Both the position numbers and the translations under genes were made by a program. 64,000 nt of DNA from Natronogracilivirga saccharolytica (GTDB lineage: Bacteria > Bacteroidota > Rhodothermia > Balneolales > Natronogracilivirgulaceae). A model generated the notes under the pieces. It worked only from the letters and a program-made list of their open reading frames with translations. It was not told the origin of the DNA and did no database searches. This document shows positions 16,983 to 25,097 of the stretch, one piece after another; position 1 is the first letter of the stretch, and the number at the start of each line of letters is the position of its first letter. Where the stretch lies: positions 1-64,000 of the forward strand of contig NZ_JAFIDN010000005.1 of assembly GCF_017921895.1 (NCBI RefSeq). Reading direction: 5' to 3'.

Positions 16983-17202
16983 TTTTTATGTCGTCATCAA
17001 GCTCTTCAGGAGAATAGTTGATCACAGCAACGCCATATTCAGCAAGTAATTCCATGAATGTTTCTTTGGAATAACCGGCAAGTAAGGCTGCTTGTCCCAG
17101 AGATAGTTTACCTCTTTCATAGAGTTTGGAAGCAAGCGCCATTTTGACTTCTTTGTCATCCAGGTCAAATGTATCCGGTATGTCGATGCTTAGCGTTTTC
17201 AT
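16960..17202 (-). CDS. UPF0175-family antitoxin
   Basis: An 80-residue protein starting MKTLSIDIPDTFDLDDKEVK, with ALASKLYERGKLSLGQAALL forming a predicted helix-turn-helix and a FMELLAEYGVAVINYS-type ending, all typical of UPF0175. It precedes and overlaps the DUF3368 toxin gene. It probably binds both the toxin and the promoter upstream of 17202. Confidence 0.87.
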   Translation of the reverse strand: MKTLSIDIPDTFDLDDKEVKMALASKLYERGKLSLGQAALLAGYSKETFMELLAEYGVAVINYSPEELDDDIKNAEKYSL

Positions 17203-17661
17203 AAAGGCAATTTACACATTTTCAAGAATAACGAAAATTCAGAGCTGATAGTTTTGAACAGGGAAGAGTATAGCTCGAAGAATCGTGTGAAACTTCATAA
17301 TAATTCAGTGTAAAAGTTTTTTTTATAAGGTAAGGTCGAAATCCTAAAGCCCATAACTACGTATTAAATAGAATATAATATCCTGATTACATCGGCATGA
17401 CCAGAGCCCGCATTGGGCACGCGGATGGACCCGGGAGCAGCTTGCCAGAGCCACAGGATCCAGTCAATCCCGCATAGCAAAACCGGAAGCAGTAGATCCG
17501 GCCTGACAGGCTGTCAAACGCACATAATAGAGAACGCCGGTAGTGTAAGTCCGGGCAGTTTACCTGCTCTTCGATAGTACCGGGCAACCGGGACTTTCTG
17601 TCCGCACTGTCGTCCGCATTCCGGACGGATGCGGGACTTCACACCAAACCACGATCTCATT
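17203..17661. other. Intergenic region, no gene recognised
   Basis: About 460 bp between the divergent toxin-antitoxin pair and the cohesin-domain gene. The left 170 bp are AT-rich and probably hold the antitoxin promoter. The right part is GC-rich with several small hairpins (for example around 17575-17640) that do not match a riboswitch I know. Confidence 0.35.
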
Positions 17662-20607
17662 ATGACTACTTCTTACCAGTTTTGCACCCGTGTCCGCGCT
17701 GCCGGACACAGTGCCGCTGCCCTTCCGGCACTCCTGAAAACGGCATTTCTGATCGTTGCCTTCTTTGTCCTGCCACCGCTTGTATTTCCGCACGGTGCCA
17801 TTGCCGCAGTTACGATTTCTGAAACCGGCACAGCGGGCTATGAGGTGGGCGTGCCGGCAATGGAAGCTGATGAACCGGCACCATCCTCCTCGCTTTCATA
17901 CGTCTGCGACGGCGCCTTCCTGCTTCCCGGCGTTGTATGCGAGCTGACCCTTTCGGTCACCGATGCCGCCAATCTTCAGTATGCCGGCCTGGAACTGGAC
18001 TATGATCCCGAACGGTTCGATTTTGAGCAGATTCTGCCCGGCGATTTGTTCGGTGCCGATGCTGTTGTCTTCGCCCGGCCTCTGCCGGACGGCTCGCTCG
18101 GCGCCTCGGTCAGCAGCACATCCGGCGAGCAGAGCGGCTCCGGAAGCCTGCTGCATCTGCAGTTCCGTATTCGCGACGGCGCAGATGCAGGAACGGCCGG
18201 TTTTGCTGTAAATGATATTGAATTTACTGACAGGGATGCCGTTCCGCTGGAGATTGCCGCTCCCGATCCAGTGGATATCGACATTCCGCCCTATCTGGCC
18301 GATGCCGGGCTGACAGCCCCCGGTCCGGTCACCATTGCACGCGGATCCGAACAGCTGTTCCGGTTCCGGCTTGCGGCATCCGGTATCACAGAAGAGGATA
18401 TTTCTGCCAGCGACCGGCTGGAGGCGGAGTTTGGGATCATCGCCAGCGACGCCTCGCTTCCGGATGCACCTGCCCCGGAGGCATGGGATGCGGCCGAATG
18501 GCTGCCGCTCACCCTTACCGAATTTTCGGACGGACATTTCCGCTTTGAAACCCTCTTCCCGATCGATCAGCCTGTCGGAAGCTGGCTGGTACTGGGGCGT
18601 TTTCAGCTGGATGATCAGCCGGAGTTGTACGCCGCTTACGGCAGTGACGGCGGCGGCATCTGGGACGGAGATCAGTTTACGGCCCCGGAGGTCACGGTCA
18701 CAACGCCCCGCGTCACCATTGCCGAATGGACCTTTGACGGCGAGCACTGGTCAGCTGACACCGGTCTCTATGCCAACCTGGATCCCGACTCGCCTGCAGT
18801 TGCAGCCCTGCACGGAGCACGATTTTCCGGCTGGACCGGCGGCAACACCGGCCGGGCTCCAAACTCCAACCAGTGGCATGTGGAGCAGAACAACGGCAGC
18901 GACAATAACGGGGGTACCGGTGACAACGGTGATAACGGCGGGACCGAAGACAACGGTGGCTCCGATGGCGGCAGCGATTCCGATGCCAACGGTGATTCCG
19001 GTGATAACGGTGGCGGATCCGACAACGGTACGGTATCCGGAGACCATCACCACAAATACTGGTCGGCCAGCCTCACCACGCAGGGACACGACCAGCTTGC
19101 CCTTCGGTTCTACATGAGCGGATCCGGTACAGGTCCGCGCGATTTCCGGCTTTATTTCCAGACGGATAACTCTGAAGGTGAATCCGGCAACGGCAGCGGG
19201 TCCGGCTCGCCCACCGAATGGACTCCTGTACCCGGCGGCGATATCCAGGTCGGCACTTCGTGGTCTGCATTTGACATTCCGCTTCCTGCAGACGCCTCTG
19301 ATGCCGGCCGGCTTAACCTGCGCTGGGTGCGCATCGACAGCACATCCATCAACGGGGATGTCATAGGCACTTCCGGCACCAACCGGATCGATGATATCCG
19401 GATAACAGGCGTCCCCCTTGAGCAGGAAGAAATGACCGTCTGGCCGGGCAATACCCGTGGTGAAGGCACCGTCTCCGAAGCCGACGTAATTAACCTTGCT
19501 CTGTACTGGATGGCGACCGGTCCGGCCCGGGTTCCGCAAAGCATTGAATGGGCACCGCAGCCGGTGACCCGATGGCTGCCCGCCCCCGTGGGACATGCCG
19601 ACACCAATGGCGACGGCCGTATCGATTACCGCGATCTTCTGGCCATCGGACGCAATTTCGGAGAAACAGCAGAAACGGGTGTCCAGCCAAAAGCCCTCAC
19701 CGACGCGGCAGAACAGCAAAAAACCGGTGATAATACCGCGCTTGCCGCATTCCATCTTCCCGGACTTTCCAAAAATGAAACCGTGCGTCTGGTTCTTTCG
19801 GCGCAAGATTTCAGCGAGCTGCTCGGACTCAGTGCCCGGTTTTCCATATCCGGAATAGATGCCGCGGACTGGGAGCTGCTCGATGTCCGGCCGGGTGACT
19901 GGGCCGAAAGCTGGTCGGATGCCTCCCGCCTGATCACCTTTCACCATGGCCGCTCACCGGCATCATTGTCAGCCAACCGGCACAAGCTTGCTCACTCGCC
20001 TGATGCGGATATCTCTGCCGGAACAGATTTGCATTCGTCACAATCCGGACGGGTGTATCTGACTGATGAAAGCCAAAGCAGCGTATCAGGTATTCCGGCC
20101 GGCTGGTCTTCGGCCTGGGCGCACAAGGGAATGGGCCGTCCGTCGTCACCATCAGAATCCGGGCTTGCCGTAATTGAGTTGCGGGCATTGTCCGACTGGA
20201 ATCAGGCACCGGTTCTTTCACTTGACCGCGCTTCCTTCACTACGGGTTCGGACGGCTTGCAGCAGCCCGCCCGCGGTGACTGGAAATTCCGGAAAGACGG
20301 CCGCGGGGTATTTACTGATCCGGATCCCGGAATACAGCTTCCGCAGGAAACCCGGCTGCATGCCAACTACCCGAATCCGTTCAATCCGGTCACTGCCGTT
20401 CCCTTTGACCTGCATCAGCCGGGACATGTGGCGATCACCGTTTATGACGCGCTCGGGCGCCGGGTGGATACCCTTATGGATGCCCGTATGGAGCCGGGTC
20501 GTCATGAAATTTCATGGGATGCCGGCAGGCTGGCCAGCGGCGTGTACCTGATCCGCATGGAGACCGGAACGTTGCAGCAAGTCCGGACCATGATGCTCGT
20601 TAAATAG
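17662..20607 (+). CDS. Secreted cohesin- and dockerin-domain protein with T9SS sorting domain
   Basis: A 981-residue protein. After a signal-like hydrophobic segment (about 20-50), residues 76-206 form a cohesin-type beta domain (LQYAGLELDYDPERFDFEQI). Residues 406-456 are an Asn/Gly/Asp-rich linker; 470-590 resemble a jelly-roll module. Residues 603-670 look like a dockerin, with calcium-loop sequence DTNGDGRIDYRDLLAIGRNF. Another beta domain follows, and 896-981 is a type A T9SS domain with NYPNPFNPVTAVPFDLHQPG and ending RTMMLVK. The ATG at 17662 (MTTSYQF) is preferred to 17629. The protein is probably exported and attached to the cell surface; a binding partner or enzyme activity is not evident. 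Confidence 0.85.
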   Translation: MTTSYQFCTRVRAAGHSAAALPALLKTAFLIVAFFVLPPLVFPHGAIAAVTISETGTAGYEVGVPAMEADEPAPSSSLSYVCDGAFLLPGVVCELTLSVTDAANLQYAGLELDYDPERFDFEQILPGDLFGADAVVFARPLPDGSLGASVSSTSGEQSGSGSLLHLQFRIRDGADAGTAGFAVNDIEFTDRDAVPLEIAAPDPVDIDIPPYLADAGLTAPGPVTIARGSEQLFRFRLAASGITEEDISASDRLEAEFGIIASDASLPDAPAPEAWDAAEWLPLTLTEFSDGHFRFETLFPIDQPVGSWLVLGRFQLDDQPELYAAYGSDGGGIWDGDQFTAPEVTVTTPRVTIAEWTFDGEHWSADTGLYANLDPDSPAVAALHGARFSGWTGGNTGRAPNSNQWHVEQNNGSDNNGGTGDNGDNGGTEDNGGSDGGSDSDANGDSGDNGGGSDNGTVSGDHHHKYWSASLTTQGHDQLALRFYMSGSGTGPRDFRLYFQTDNSEGESGNGSGSGSPTEWTPVPGGDIQVGTSWSAFDIPLPADASDAGRLNLRWVRIDSTSINGDVIGTSGTNRIDDIRITGVPLEQEEMTVWPGNTRGEGTVSEADVINLALYWMATGPARVPQSIEWAPQPVTRWLPAPVGHADTNGDGRIDYRDLLAIGRNFGETAETGVQPKALTDAAEQQKTGDNTALAAFHLPGLSKNETVRLVLSAQDFSELLGLSARFSISGIDAADWELLDVRPGDWAESWSDASRLITFHHGRSPASLSANRHKLAHSPDADISAGTDLHSSQSGRVYLTDESQSSVSGIPAGWSSAWAHKGMGRPSSPSESGLAVIELRALSDWNQAPVLSLDRASFTTGSDGLQQPARGDWKFRKDGRGVFTDPDPGIQLPQETRLHANYPNPFNPVTAVPFDLHQPGHVAITVYDALGRRVDTLMDARMEPGRHEISWDAGRLASGVYLIRMETGTLQQVRTMMLVK

Positions 20608-20661
20608 CCTGCTGAGCATGATTTGCTATAAGTTCGGAGTACGGTGCTCGTGAAGTAGCCT
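20594..20661 (+). repeat. Duplicated gene 3' end around a stop codon
   Basis: The last codons of the cohesin gene, TGCTCGTTAAATAGCCT (20594-20610, stop at 20605-20607), recur 51 bp later as TGCTCGTGAAGTAGCCT (20645-20661). A degenerate intermediate copy may lie between them. It resembles the stop-anchored repeats at 23628, 40034 and 62706. Confidence 0.5.
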
Positions 20662-20743
20662 CTTGTTACAGAGCCGCTGAAAGACCGGAGCCTGCCCCGT
20701 TCAGAAAGCGGTGGTGAAGCAGGCGATCTGTCACACAGTTGCG

Positions 20744-20786
20744 GAGAGTATGCCGGACCATTGCGTGTCCGGCTGCTCTCTTTAAA
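20744..20786. terminator. Bidirectional hairpin between convergent genes
   Basis: Stem GAGAG + GCCGGAC (20744-20758) pairs with GTCCGGC + CTCTC (20767-20780), with a small internal mismatch and an 8-base loop, followed by TTTAAAA. It lies between the cohesin gene and the histidine kinase gene, which converge here, and fits an intrinsic terminator. Confidence 0.7.
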
Positions 20787-22353
20787 ACCGGATATTCACT
20801 GTCAGGCCACCGCCATTGCTTTCAAAACTGATATCTCCCCGCAATTGCTGAACCAGTCCGTGAATGATCGTAGTGCCGAAAGAAACCGGATTATAAAGTT
20901 GATCCACATTATCAACTCCAACACCATCATCACTGATCTCGATCTCGTTTTTACCGTTAGCCCGCGAAAGCCGGACAAATATGGTTCCTTCCCCGTGGTT
21001 CCTGAAAGCGTGCCTGGCAGCGTTTGTGATCAGCTCATTAATCAGCAGAGTGCAGGGCACCGAGTGATTGAAATCCAGAATGATTTCCTCCAGATCCGTT
21101 TCGACCCTGATCCCCCTGGATTCCAGTCCGAACGAATTGGAAAGCAAGTCAACTATTCTGCTGATCAGCTTGGCGGCATTGATTTCCACAAAATCCGTCT
21201 GCTCATAGACGATTTCATGAACCAGCGCCATGGACCGGATGCGGTTTTCCGTGTCGCGAAAGATCGAACGGGCCTCTTCATTTGCAATATATTCAGACTG
21301 AAGCGAAAGCAGGCTCGAGATGATAGCCATATTGTTCTTTACCCGGTGATGGATTTCACTGAGGAGCACATCCTTTTCTCTGAGCGACCGCGCCAGTTTT
21401 TTCTGGGTTTCTTTCAGTTCGGTGATATTTCGTCCGATTCCGACAATTCCGATGATCTCTCCTTCCCGGTTGCGTATCGGTGATACTTTGGACTGGTATT
21501 TCACCATGCCGTCCGGGGCGGGTGTTTCCCATTCATAGACCACCACCTCGCCGGAGAGCGCCTTGCGATAGCATGTTTCGTACCACTGTCCCTCCTTTTC
21601 ACCAACGATGTCAGCGGCTCTTTTGCCAATAAAATCTTCCGGCTCCATGTTTATCCGTTTCATCCAGGTGCCATAGACACCCGTATGCCGCAAATCGGTG
21701 TCCATCGTAAAGATTACGTCATCCGAAGATTCGATGAGCAGCCGGAATTTCTCTTCACTCTGCTGCAGCTTGCCGACGTATTCCTTGCCGCGATGATGAT
21801 CATTAAGGACTTTACCAATGATGATGGTAATAAGCGGATAAATTACCACAAAACTGATCGCCACATTCTGAAACACATCGTCAGCGATGTTTTCTGGCAG
21901 AGCATGGACATAGAACGCCATCATAAGGTGCACCATCATGCTGTATACAAACAGTTGCGGCAGGGTTATCTGACCGTTATCGTTATTCTGTTTCACAACA
22001 TGGAACACCCAGCCCAGAACAAAAGCGGTCAGTGTTGTCATCATACCCATGATCACGCCGTCACCCCCGAGCCAGATGCGGAACAGGATCGTCATGATTA
22101 CGCTGATGGCACCGGTCAGTGGACCAAAAAATATGGTGGCAATTCCCACCACAATGGTGCGTCCGTCAAATATCACCCCCTCGACGAAGGTGAAGGGATA
22201 CGACATGCCCACTACGGCAATGGCCCCGAAAAGCACTCCCTGAGCCACCCGCCCTTTCCAAGATGCAGCATCAAACCGGTCGTTGAGCAGGTTGGAGACC
22301 AGCAGCAGGACACCAAGAAGTGAAAGATTGTAGATGATCTCCGGAACAATCAT
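20782..22353 (-). CDS. Sensor histidine kinase (5TM-LYT, PAS, HisKA_2/HWE type)
   Basis: A 523-residue protein. Residues 1-185 hold five to six membrane helices with features of 5TM receptor-LYT sensors (FVEGVIFDGRTIVVGIATIF). A PAS domain with PAC ending (about 205-325, IGIVGIGRNITELKETQ) follows. Near 335, LSEIHHRVKNNMAIISSLLS is the phospho-acceptor region of the HisKA_2 class. An HATPase_c domain (NELITNAARHAF, DDGVGV) ends the protein. The 9 codons upstream of ATG 22353 start with TTG and are less likely. No response regulator is adjacent, so its partner is unknown. The ligand of the membrane part is unknown. Confidence 0.9.
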   Translation of the reverse strand: MIVPEIIYNLSLLGVLLLVSNLLNDRFDAASWKGRVAQGVLFGAIAVVGMSYPFTFVEGVIFDGRTIVVGIATIFFGPLTGAISVIMTILFRIWLGGDGVIMGMMTTLTAFVLGWVFHVVKQNNDNGQITLPQLFVYSMMVHLMMAFYVHALPENIADDVFQNVAISFVVIYPLITIIIGKVLNDHHRGKEYVGKLQQSEEKFRLLIESSDDVIFTMDTDLRHTGVYGTWMKRINMEPEDFIGKRAADIVGEKEGQWYETCYRKALSGEVVVYEWETPAPDGMVKYQSKVSPIRNREGEIIGIVGIGRNITELKETQKKLARSLREKDVLLSEIHHRVKNNMAIISSLLSLQSEYIANEEARSIFRDTENRIRSMALVHEIVYEQTDFVEINAAKLISRIVDLLSNSFGLESRGIRVETDLEEIILDFNHSVPCTLLINELITNAARHAFRNHGEGTIFVRLSRANGKNEIEISDDGVGVDNVDQLYNPVSFGTTIIHGLVQQLRGDISFESNGGGLTVNIRF

Positions 22354-22495
22354 ATCCGTCAATGCCAAAAAATTTTGCAATTAATAACCGTCTGTACCGG
22401 CACGCTGCCATATTCATACCACTAATACAGGTGGGACAGCTCCGTTGACCATGCCGGTCAGATCATATACATCTGCAGGCCAGCCATACCCTCCG

Positions 22496-22529
22496 CCTCA
22501 GATCATGCACAGCCTCAGATCATGCACAG
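22496..22529. repeat. 17-bp tandem duplication with nearby hairpin
   Basis: CCTCAGATCATGCACAG occurs twice head to tail (22496-22512, 22513-22529). The second copy begins a possible stem, ATGCACAGC, that pairs with GCTGTGCAT about 14 bases later and is followed by TTTCCCC. It lies in the 300-bp gap between the divergent kinase and acyltransferase genes. Confidence 0.6.
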
Positions 22530-22656
22530 CCGCCGGTCATCGCATGCTGTGCATTTTCCCCTCAATTGTACGTTTTTTAGCATTGGAATCCAAAGTTTTG
22601 TAAACTTGATTAATTCGATTTTACATGTCAATCCTAACCAACCGGAGTCACCATAA

Positions 22657-23637
22657 GTGAAAAAAGAACGCCCCGCATTCATCAAGGACAAGGTATCTCC
22701 CGTTTTTTACCGGATGTTCTACTGGTATTCACTTACCCTCTTCCGGCGCCGTTTCCGCAGGGTCTGGATTGACGATTCTGTGCATCCGCCGGGTGGTACA
22801 TCCGTGCTGTTTGTGGGCACGCACAACTCCTGGTGGGACGGGATGATTCCGCTGCTCATGAACGAGGCCTCTTTCGGACTGGATGCGCGTGCCATCATGG
22901 ATGAGCAGCAGCTGCGCCGGTATCCGTTCTTTCGTTATCTCGGTGTCTACTCCATCAACCGTGACTATCCGCTCAGAGCCATGAAAAGCCTTGAATATAC
23001 CGTACGGCTGCTCAACAACAGCACAGAAGAGCATCCTGTCGGTATCTGGGCCTATCCGGAAGGAAAACTGGTCAACCCGCACAAGGCCGTCACCCTGGAA
23101 AGCGGCCTGGCTTGGCTGTCACGTCATATTGACCCGGAAAAATGCGAAATCATACCGTTCACCTCGCATATGCATACGATGAGAGGTGACAAGCCTGAAC
23201 TTTTTATCAAGCTCGGCAACCCCATTGGTCCCAAAATTTACCGCTCGGGTCATGTACTTGCGCATGTCACCTATACTCTGGAGGAGCTGCGCAAATCATG
23301 CCGTGAAACAAGCGGAAACTTCGACGAGGACGGGTATCCGCAGGGCGGGTTCCGTCTGCTGCTCGGACGTGAGCCGAAAGCGCCCGAAGCACCGCTGCCG
23401 GATCCGGATGAGATGACCGGAGACGGGCAGGATGCCATAAAATCGGATGAAAGCGACAGTTCCGGGCAAAAAGAGACCACAACCGGCAGTGAAAGTGATG
23501 CCGCTACCGGCGAGAGCGGAGATAAGCGGCCGGAGCCGAAAGGAATGGACGATCCGTCACCAGCCGGCAGCGCTGCTGACAAGGCCGAGCCTTCCGGACT
23601 TGATGACAGCACCAAAGGTAATCAGGGTTCGCGGTAA
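22657..23637 (+). CDS. Lysophospholipid acyltransferase-family protein (PlsC-like)
   Basis: A 326-residue protein with the 1-acylglycerol-phosphate acyltransferase motifs HNSWWD (HxxxxD, about residue 55) and IWAYPEGKL (about 128). Residues 235-326 are a low-complexity, Ser/Gly/Asp/Glu-rich tail. The start codon is GTG, with GGAG 11 bases upstream. The gene converges with a CrtC-like gene whose stop lies 60 bp away. PlsC-like genes occur in carotenoid clusters of Bacteroidota, where they acylate a carotenoid or its sugar, so such a role is plausible; a phospholipid role is the alternative. Its stop codon lies in the first unit of the 19-20-bp tandem repeat. Confidence 0.85.
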   Translation: MKKERPAFIKDKVSPVFYRMFYWYSLTLFRRRFRRVWIDDSVHPPGGTSVLFVGTHNSWWDGMIPLLMNEASFGLDARAIMDEQQLRRYPFFRYLGVYSINRDYPLRAMKSLEYTVRLLNNSTEEHPVGIWAYPEGKLVNPHKAVTLESGLAWLSRHIDPEKCEIIPFTSHMHTMRGDKPELFIKLGNPIGPKIYRSGHVLAHVTYTLEELRKSCRETSGNFDEDGYPQGGFRLLLGREPKAPEAPLPDPDEMTGDGQDAIKSDESDSSGQKETTTGSESDAATGESGDKRPEPKGMDDPSPAGSAADKAEPSGLDDSTKGNQGSR

Positions 23638-23723
23638 TTCGCCAGGTCCGCAGTGATTCACCAGGTTCAGCGGTATTTCACAAGATCCGCGGTGATTCAC
23701 CAGGTCCAGCGGTACAGCCGCGG
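23628..23723. repeat. 19-20-bp tandem repeat x5 spanning two convergent gene ends
   Basis: Units start at 23628, 23647, 23666, 23686 and 23705; a good copy is TCCGCGGTGATTCACCAGG. The first unit holds the stop of the acyltransferase gene (23635-23637), and the fourth and fifth hold the last codons and stop (23697-23699) of the crtC-like gene. Units diverge by a few bases. Confidence 0.8.
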
Positions 23724-25022
23724 CGATTTCTGCACCCAGTGGGGCTTGCTGTCCACATACCGCAGCCTCATGTGCACCAGCGGCCAGAAAATCCGGCGGT
23801 GGATACGGCCCGGACGGATATATTCTCCGATGCCTGTTCCGCTGACTTTTTCACCAATGGACGGATGTGTCAGGTGCGCTTCGGTGACATAACGGCAGTA
23901 AAACGGCCCGGAATCGGATACCTTTTTGTGCCGAATGACCACACCGAGCTCCTTGTCCTGAAACCGAAGCTCGCGTCCCGGTCGCAGCAGAAATCCGTTG
24001 AAGCGCCGCCGTCTGATGTTTTTCAGGTCGAGCGTGTACAGCAGCCGCCGGTTGTCGGAGCTGATCAGCCAGGCCCGGTAATCGGCGCCTGATTTTTTGT
24101 TCATCACATAGTAGACCAGCGTCGCCTCCTCAAAATGGACCCGCCCCCAGTACCAGTCGCGGAAGCTCTGGCGCATTGGCTCGGTACCCAGATTGTGATC
24201 GTGATAACCGATGCCGTCAAAAATCATTTCGCGTGAGACAATGCCGTTTTTCAGCAGGTTCATCCGGCACTGCATCTTCGCCCTGGGAAAGACCAGGTTC
24301 CAGAGATGCGTTTCACCATCGGGTCCGGTACCGTCCCGGGCAATCTGATCTGCATCAGCCGCATTTGAGTTGCTCCTATTCGGTGATGACCGTCGTCCGC
24401 CGGATTTCTTCGCCGTTCCGAACATCCTCTCATTCGGGACCATCCCGGTGAACGTAATGATTCCCTTGAGCTCATCCCCCGAAGGCAGCCGTTCGTTGAT
24501 GCGCAGGTCATAACCGGAAAAATCTTCGCTTCCGTGCTTTTCACGGACATCGCGGCGAAGGGAATTGCCGCCGATGGTCACCTCCGGCTTATCTTCGGAA
24601 AAGGAGCACTGATCCGGCGGATATTCACTCAGGCTGTAAAAGATGGGCTCCCCCTTGTGGTAAACCGAAATGCTGATGGCGGGATGCTGCCCGGCCAGCG
24701 CACCGGCCGCCTCAGCTGCTTTATTTTCCGGTGCGTTCTCTGCTGTGTCGGCCAGGGTATTTCCTGCTGCACCGGCGTCCGTATTGCCGCCAGTCCCACT
24801 GTCCGGTCCATCCCCCTTCATTCCGGATCCGTCTCCGGATTTATGACGAAACCGGTCCGCCTCCCGGACATACCTCGTGGAAAACGGGCAGCCGTCATAG
24901 TAAATAATCACAATCTGGTACTCCCCGTCATCGGAAATGCCGTCAAAATACCACCACTCATAGCTGCCAGGGCGGGTTTTCGGATGCCGCGCATCCCGGT
25001 TGCTGTCGGATATCAGCTGCAT
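23697..25022 (-). CDS. crtC: CrtC-like carotenoid 1,2-hydratase
   Basis: A 441-residue protein with the CrtC / hydroxyneurosporene synthase signature near the N-terminus (GSYEWWYFDGISDDG) and later DHNLGTEPMRQSFRDWYWGR. The family hydrates the terminal double bond of acyclic carotenoids. Two hydrophilic inserts break the conserved fold: a Gly/Ala/Asn-rich run about residues 65-115 and a Ser/Asn-rich run about 215-245; neither is usual. I prefer ATG 25022; the frame extends to a TTG at 25064 that lies inside a strong hairpin. It converges with an acyltransferase gene, which supports a carotenoid modification role, but no phytoene synthase or desaturase is in the window. Confidence 0.8.
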   Translation of the reverse strand: MQLISDSNRDARHPKTRPGSYEWWYFDGISDDGEYQIVIIYYDGCPFSTRYVREADRFRHKSGDGSGMKGDGPDSGTGGNTDAGAAGNTLADTAENAPENKAAEAAGALAGQHPAISISVYHKGEPIFYSLSEYPPDQCSFSEDKPEVTIGGNSLRRDVREKHGSEDFSGYDLRINERLPSGDELKGIITFTGMVPNERMFGTAKKSGGRRSSPNRSNSNAADADQIARDGTGPDGETHLWNLVFPRAKMQCRMNLLKNGIVSREMIFDGIGYHDHNLGTEPMRQSFRDWYWGRVHFEEATLVYYVMNKKSGADYRAWLISSDNRRLLYTLDLKNIRRRRFNGFLLRPGRELRFQDKELGVVIRHKKVSDSGPFYCRYVTEAHLTHPSIGEKVSGTGIGEYIRPGRIHRRIFWPLVHMRLRYVDSKPHWVQKSPRLYRWTW

Positions 25023-25038
25023 CGCCGGAAAATAATTT

Positions 25039-25074
25039 CTTTGGGGTTTTGAGTCACTTTTCAAAACCCCAAAG
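25039..25074 (-). terminator. Perfect 14-bp hairpin between SGNH gene and crtC
   Basis: CTTTGGGGTTTTGA (25039-25052) and its exact complement TCAAAACCCCAAAG (25061-25074) enclose an 8-base loop. On the minus strand it lies 24 bases after the stop of the SGNH gene and 17 bases before the crtC ATG, followed by AAATTATTTT. It may end the SGNH transcript or act as a leader structure for crtC. Confidence 0.65.
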
Positions 25075-25097
25075 ATAATGAATCAGCAAGTGGCAAC

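Noticed and set aside
17387-17587. 66-codon minus-strand frame
   Set aside because: Gap sequence with no family resemblance, no signal or conserved feature.
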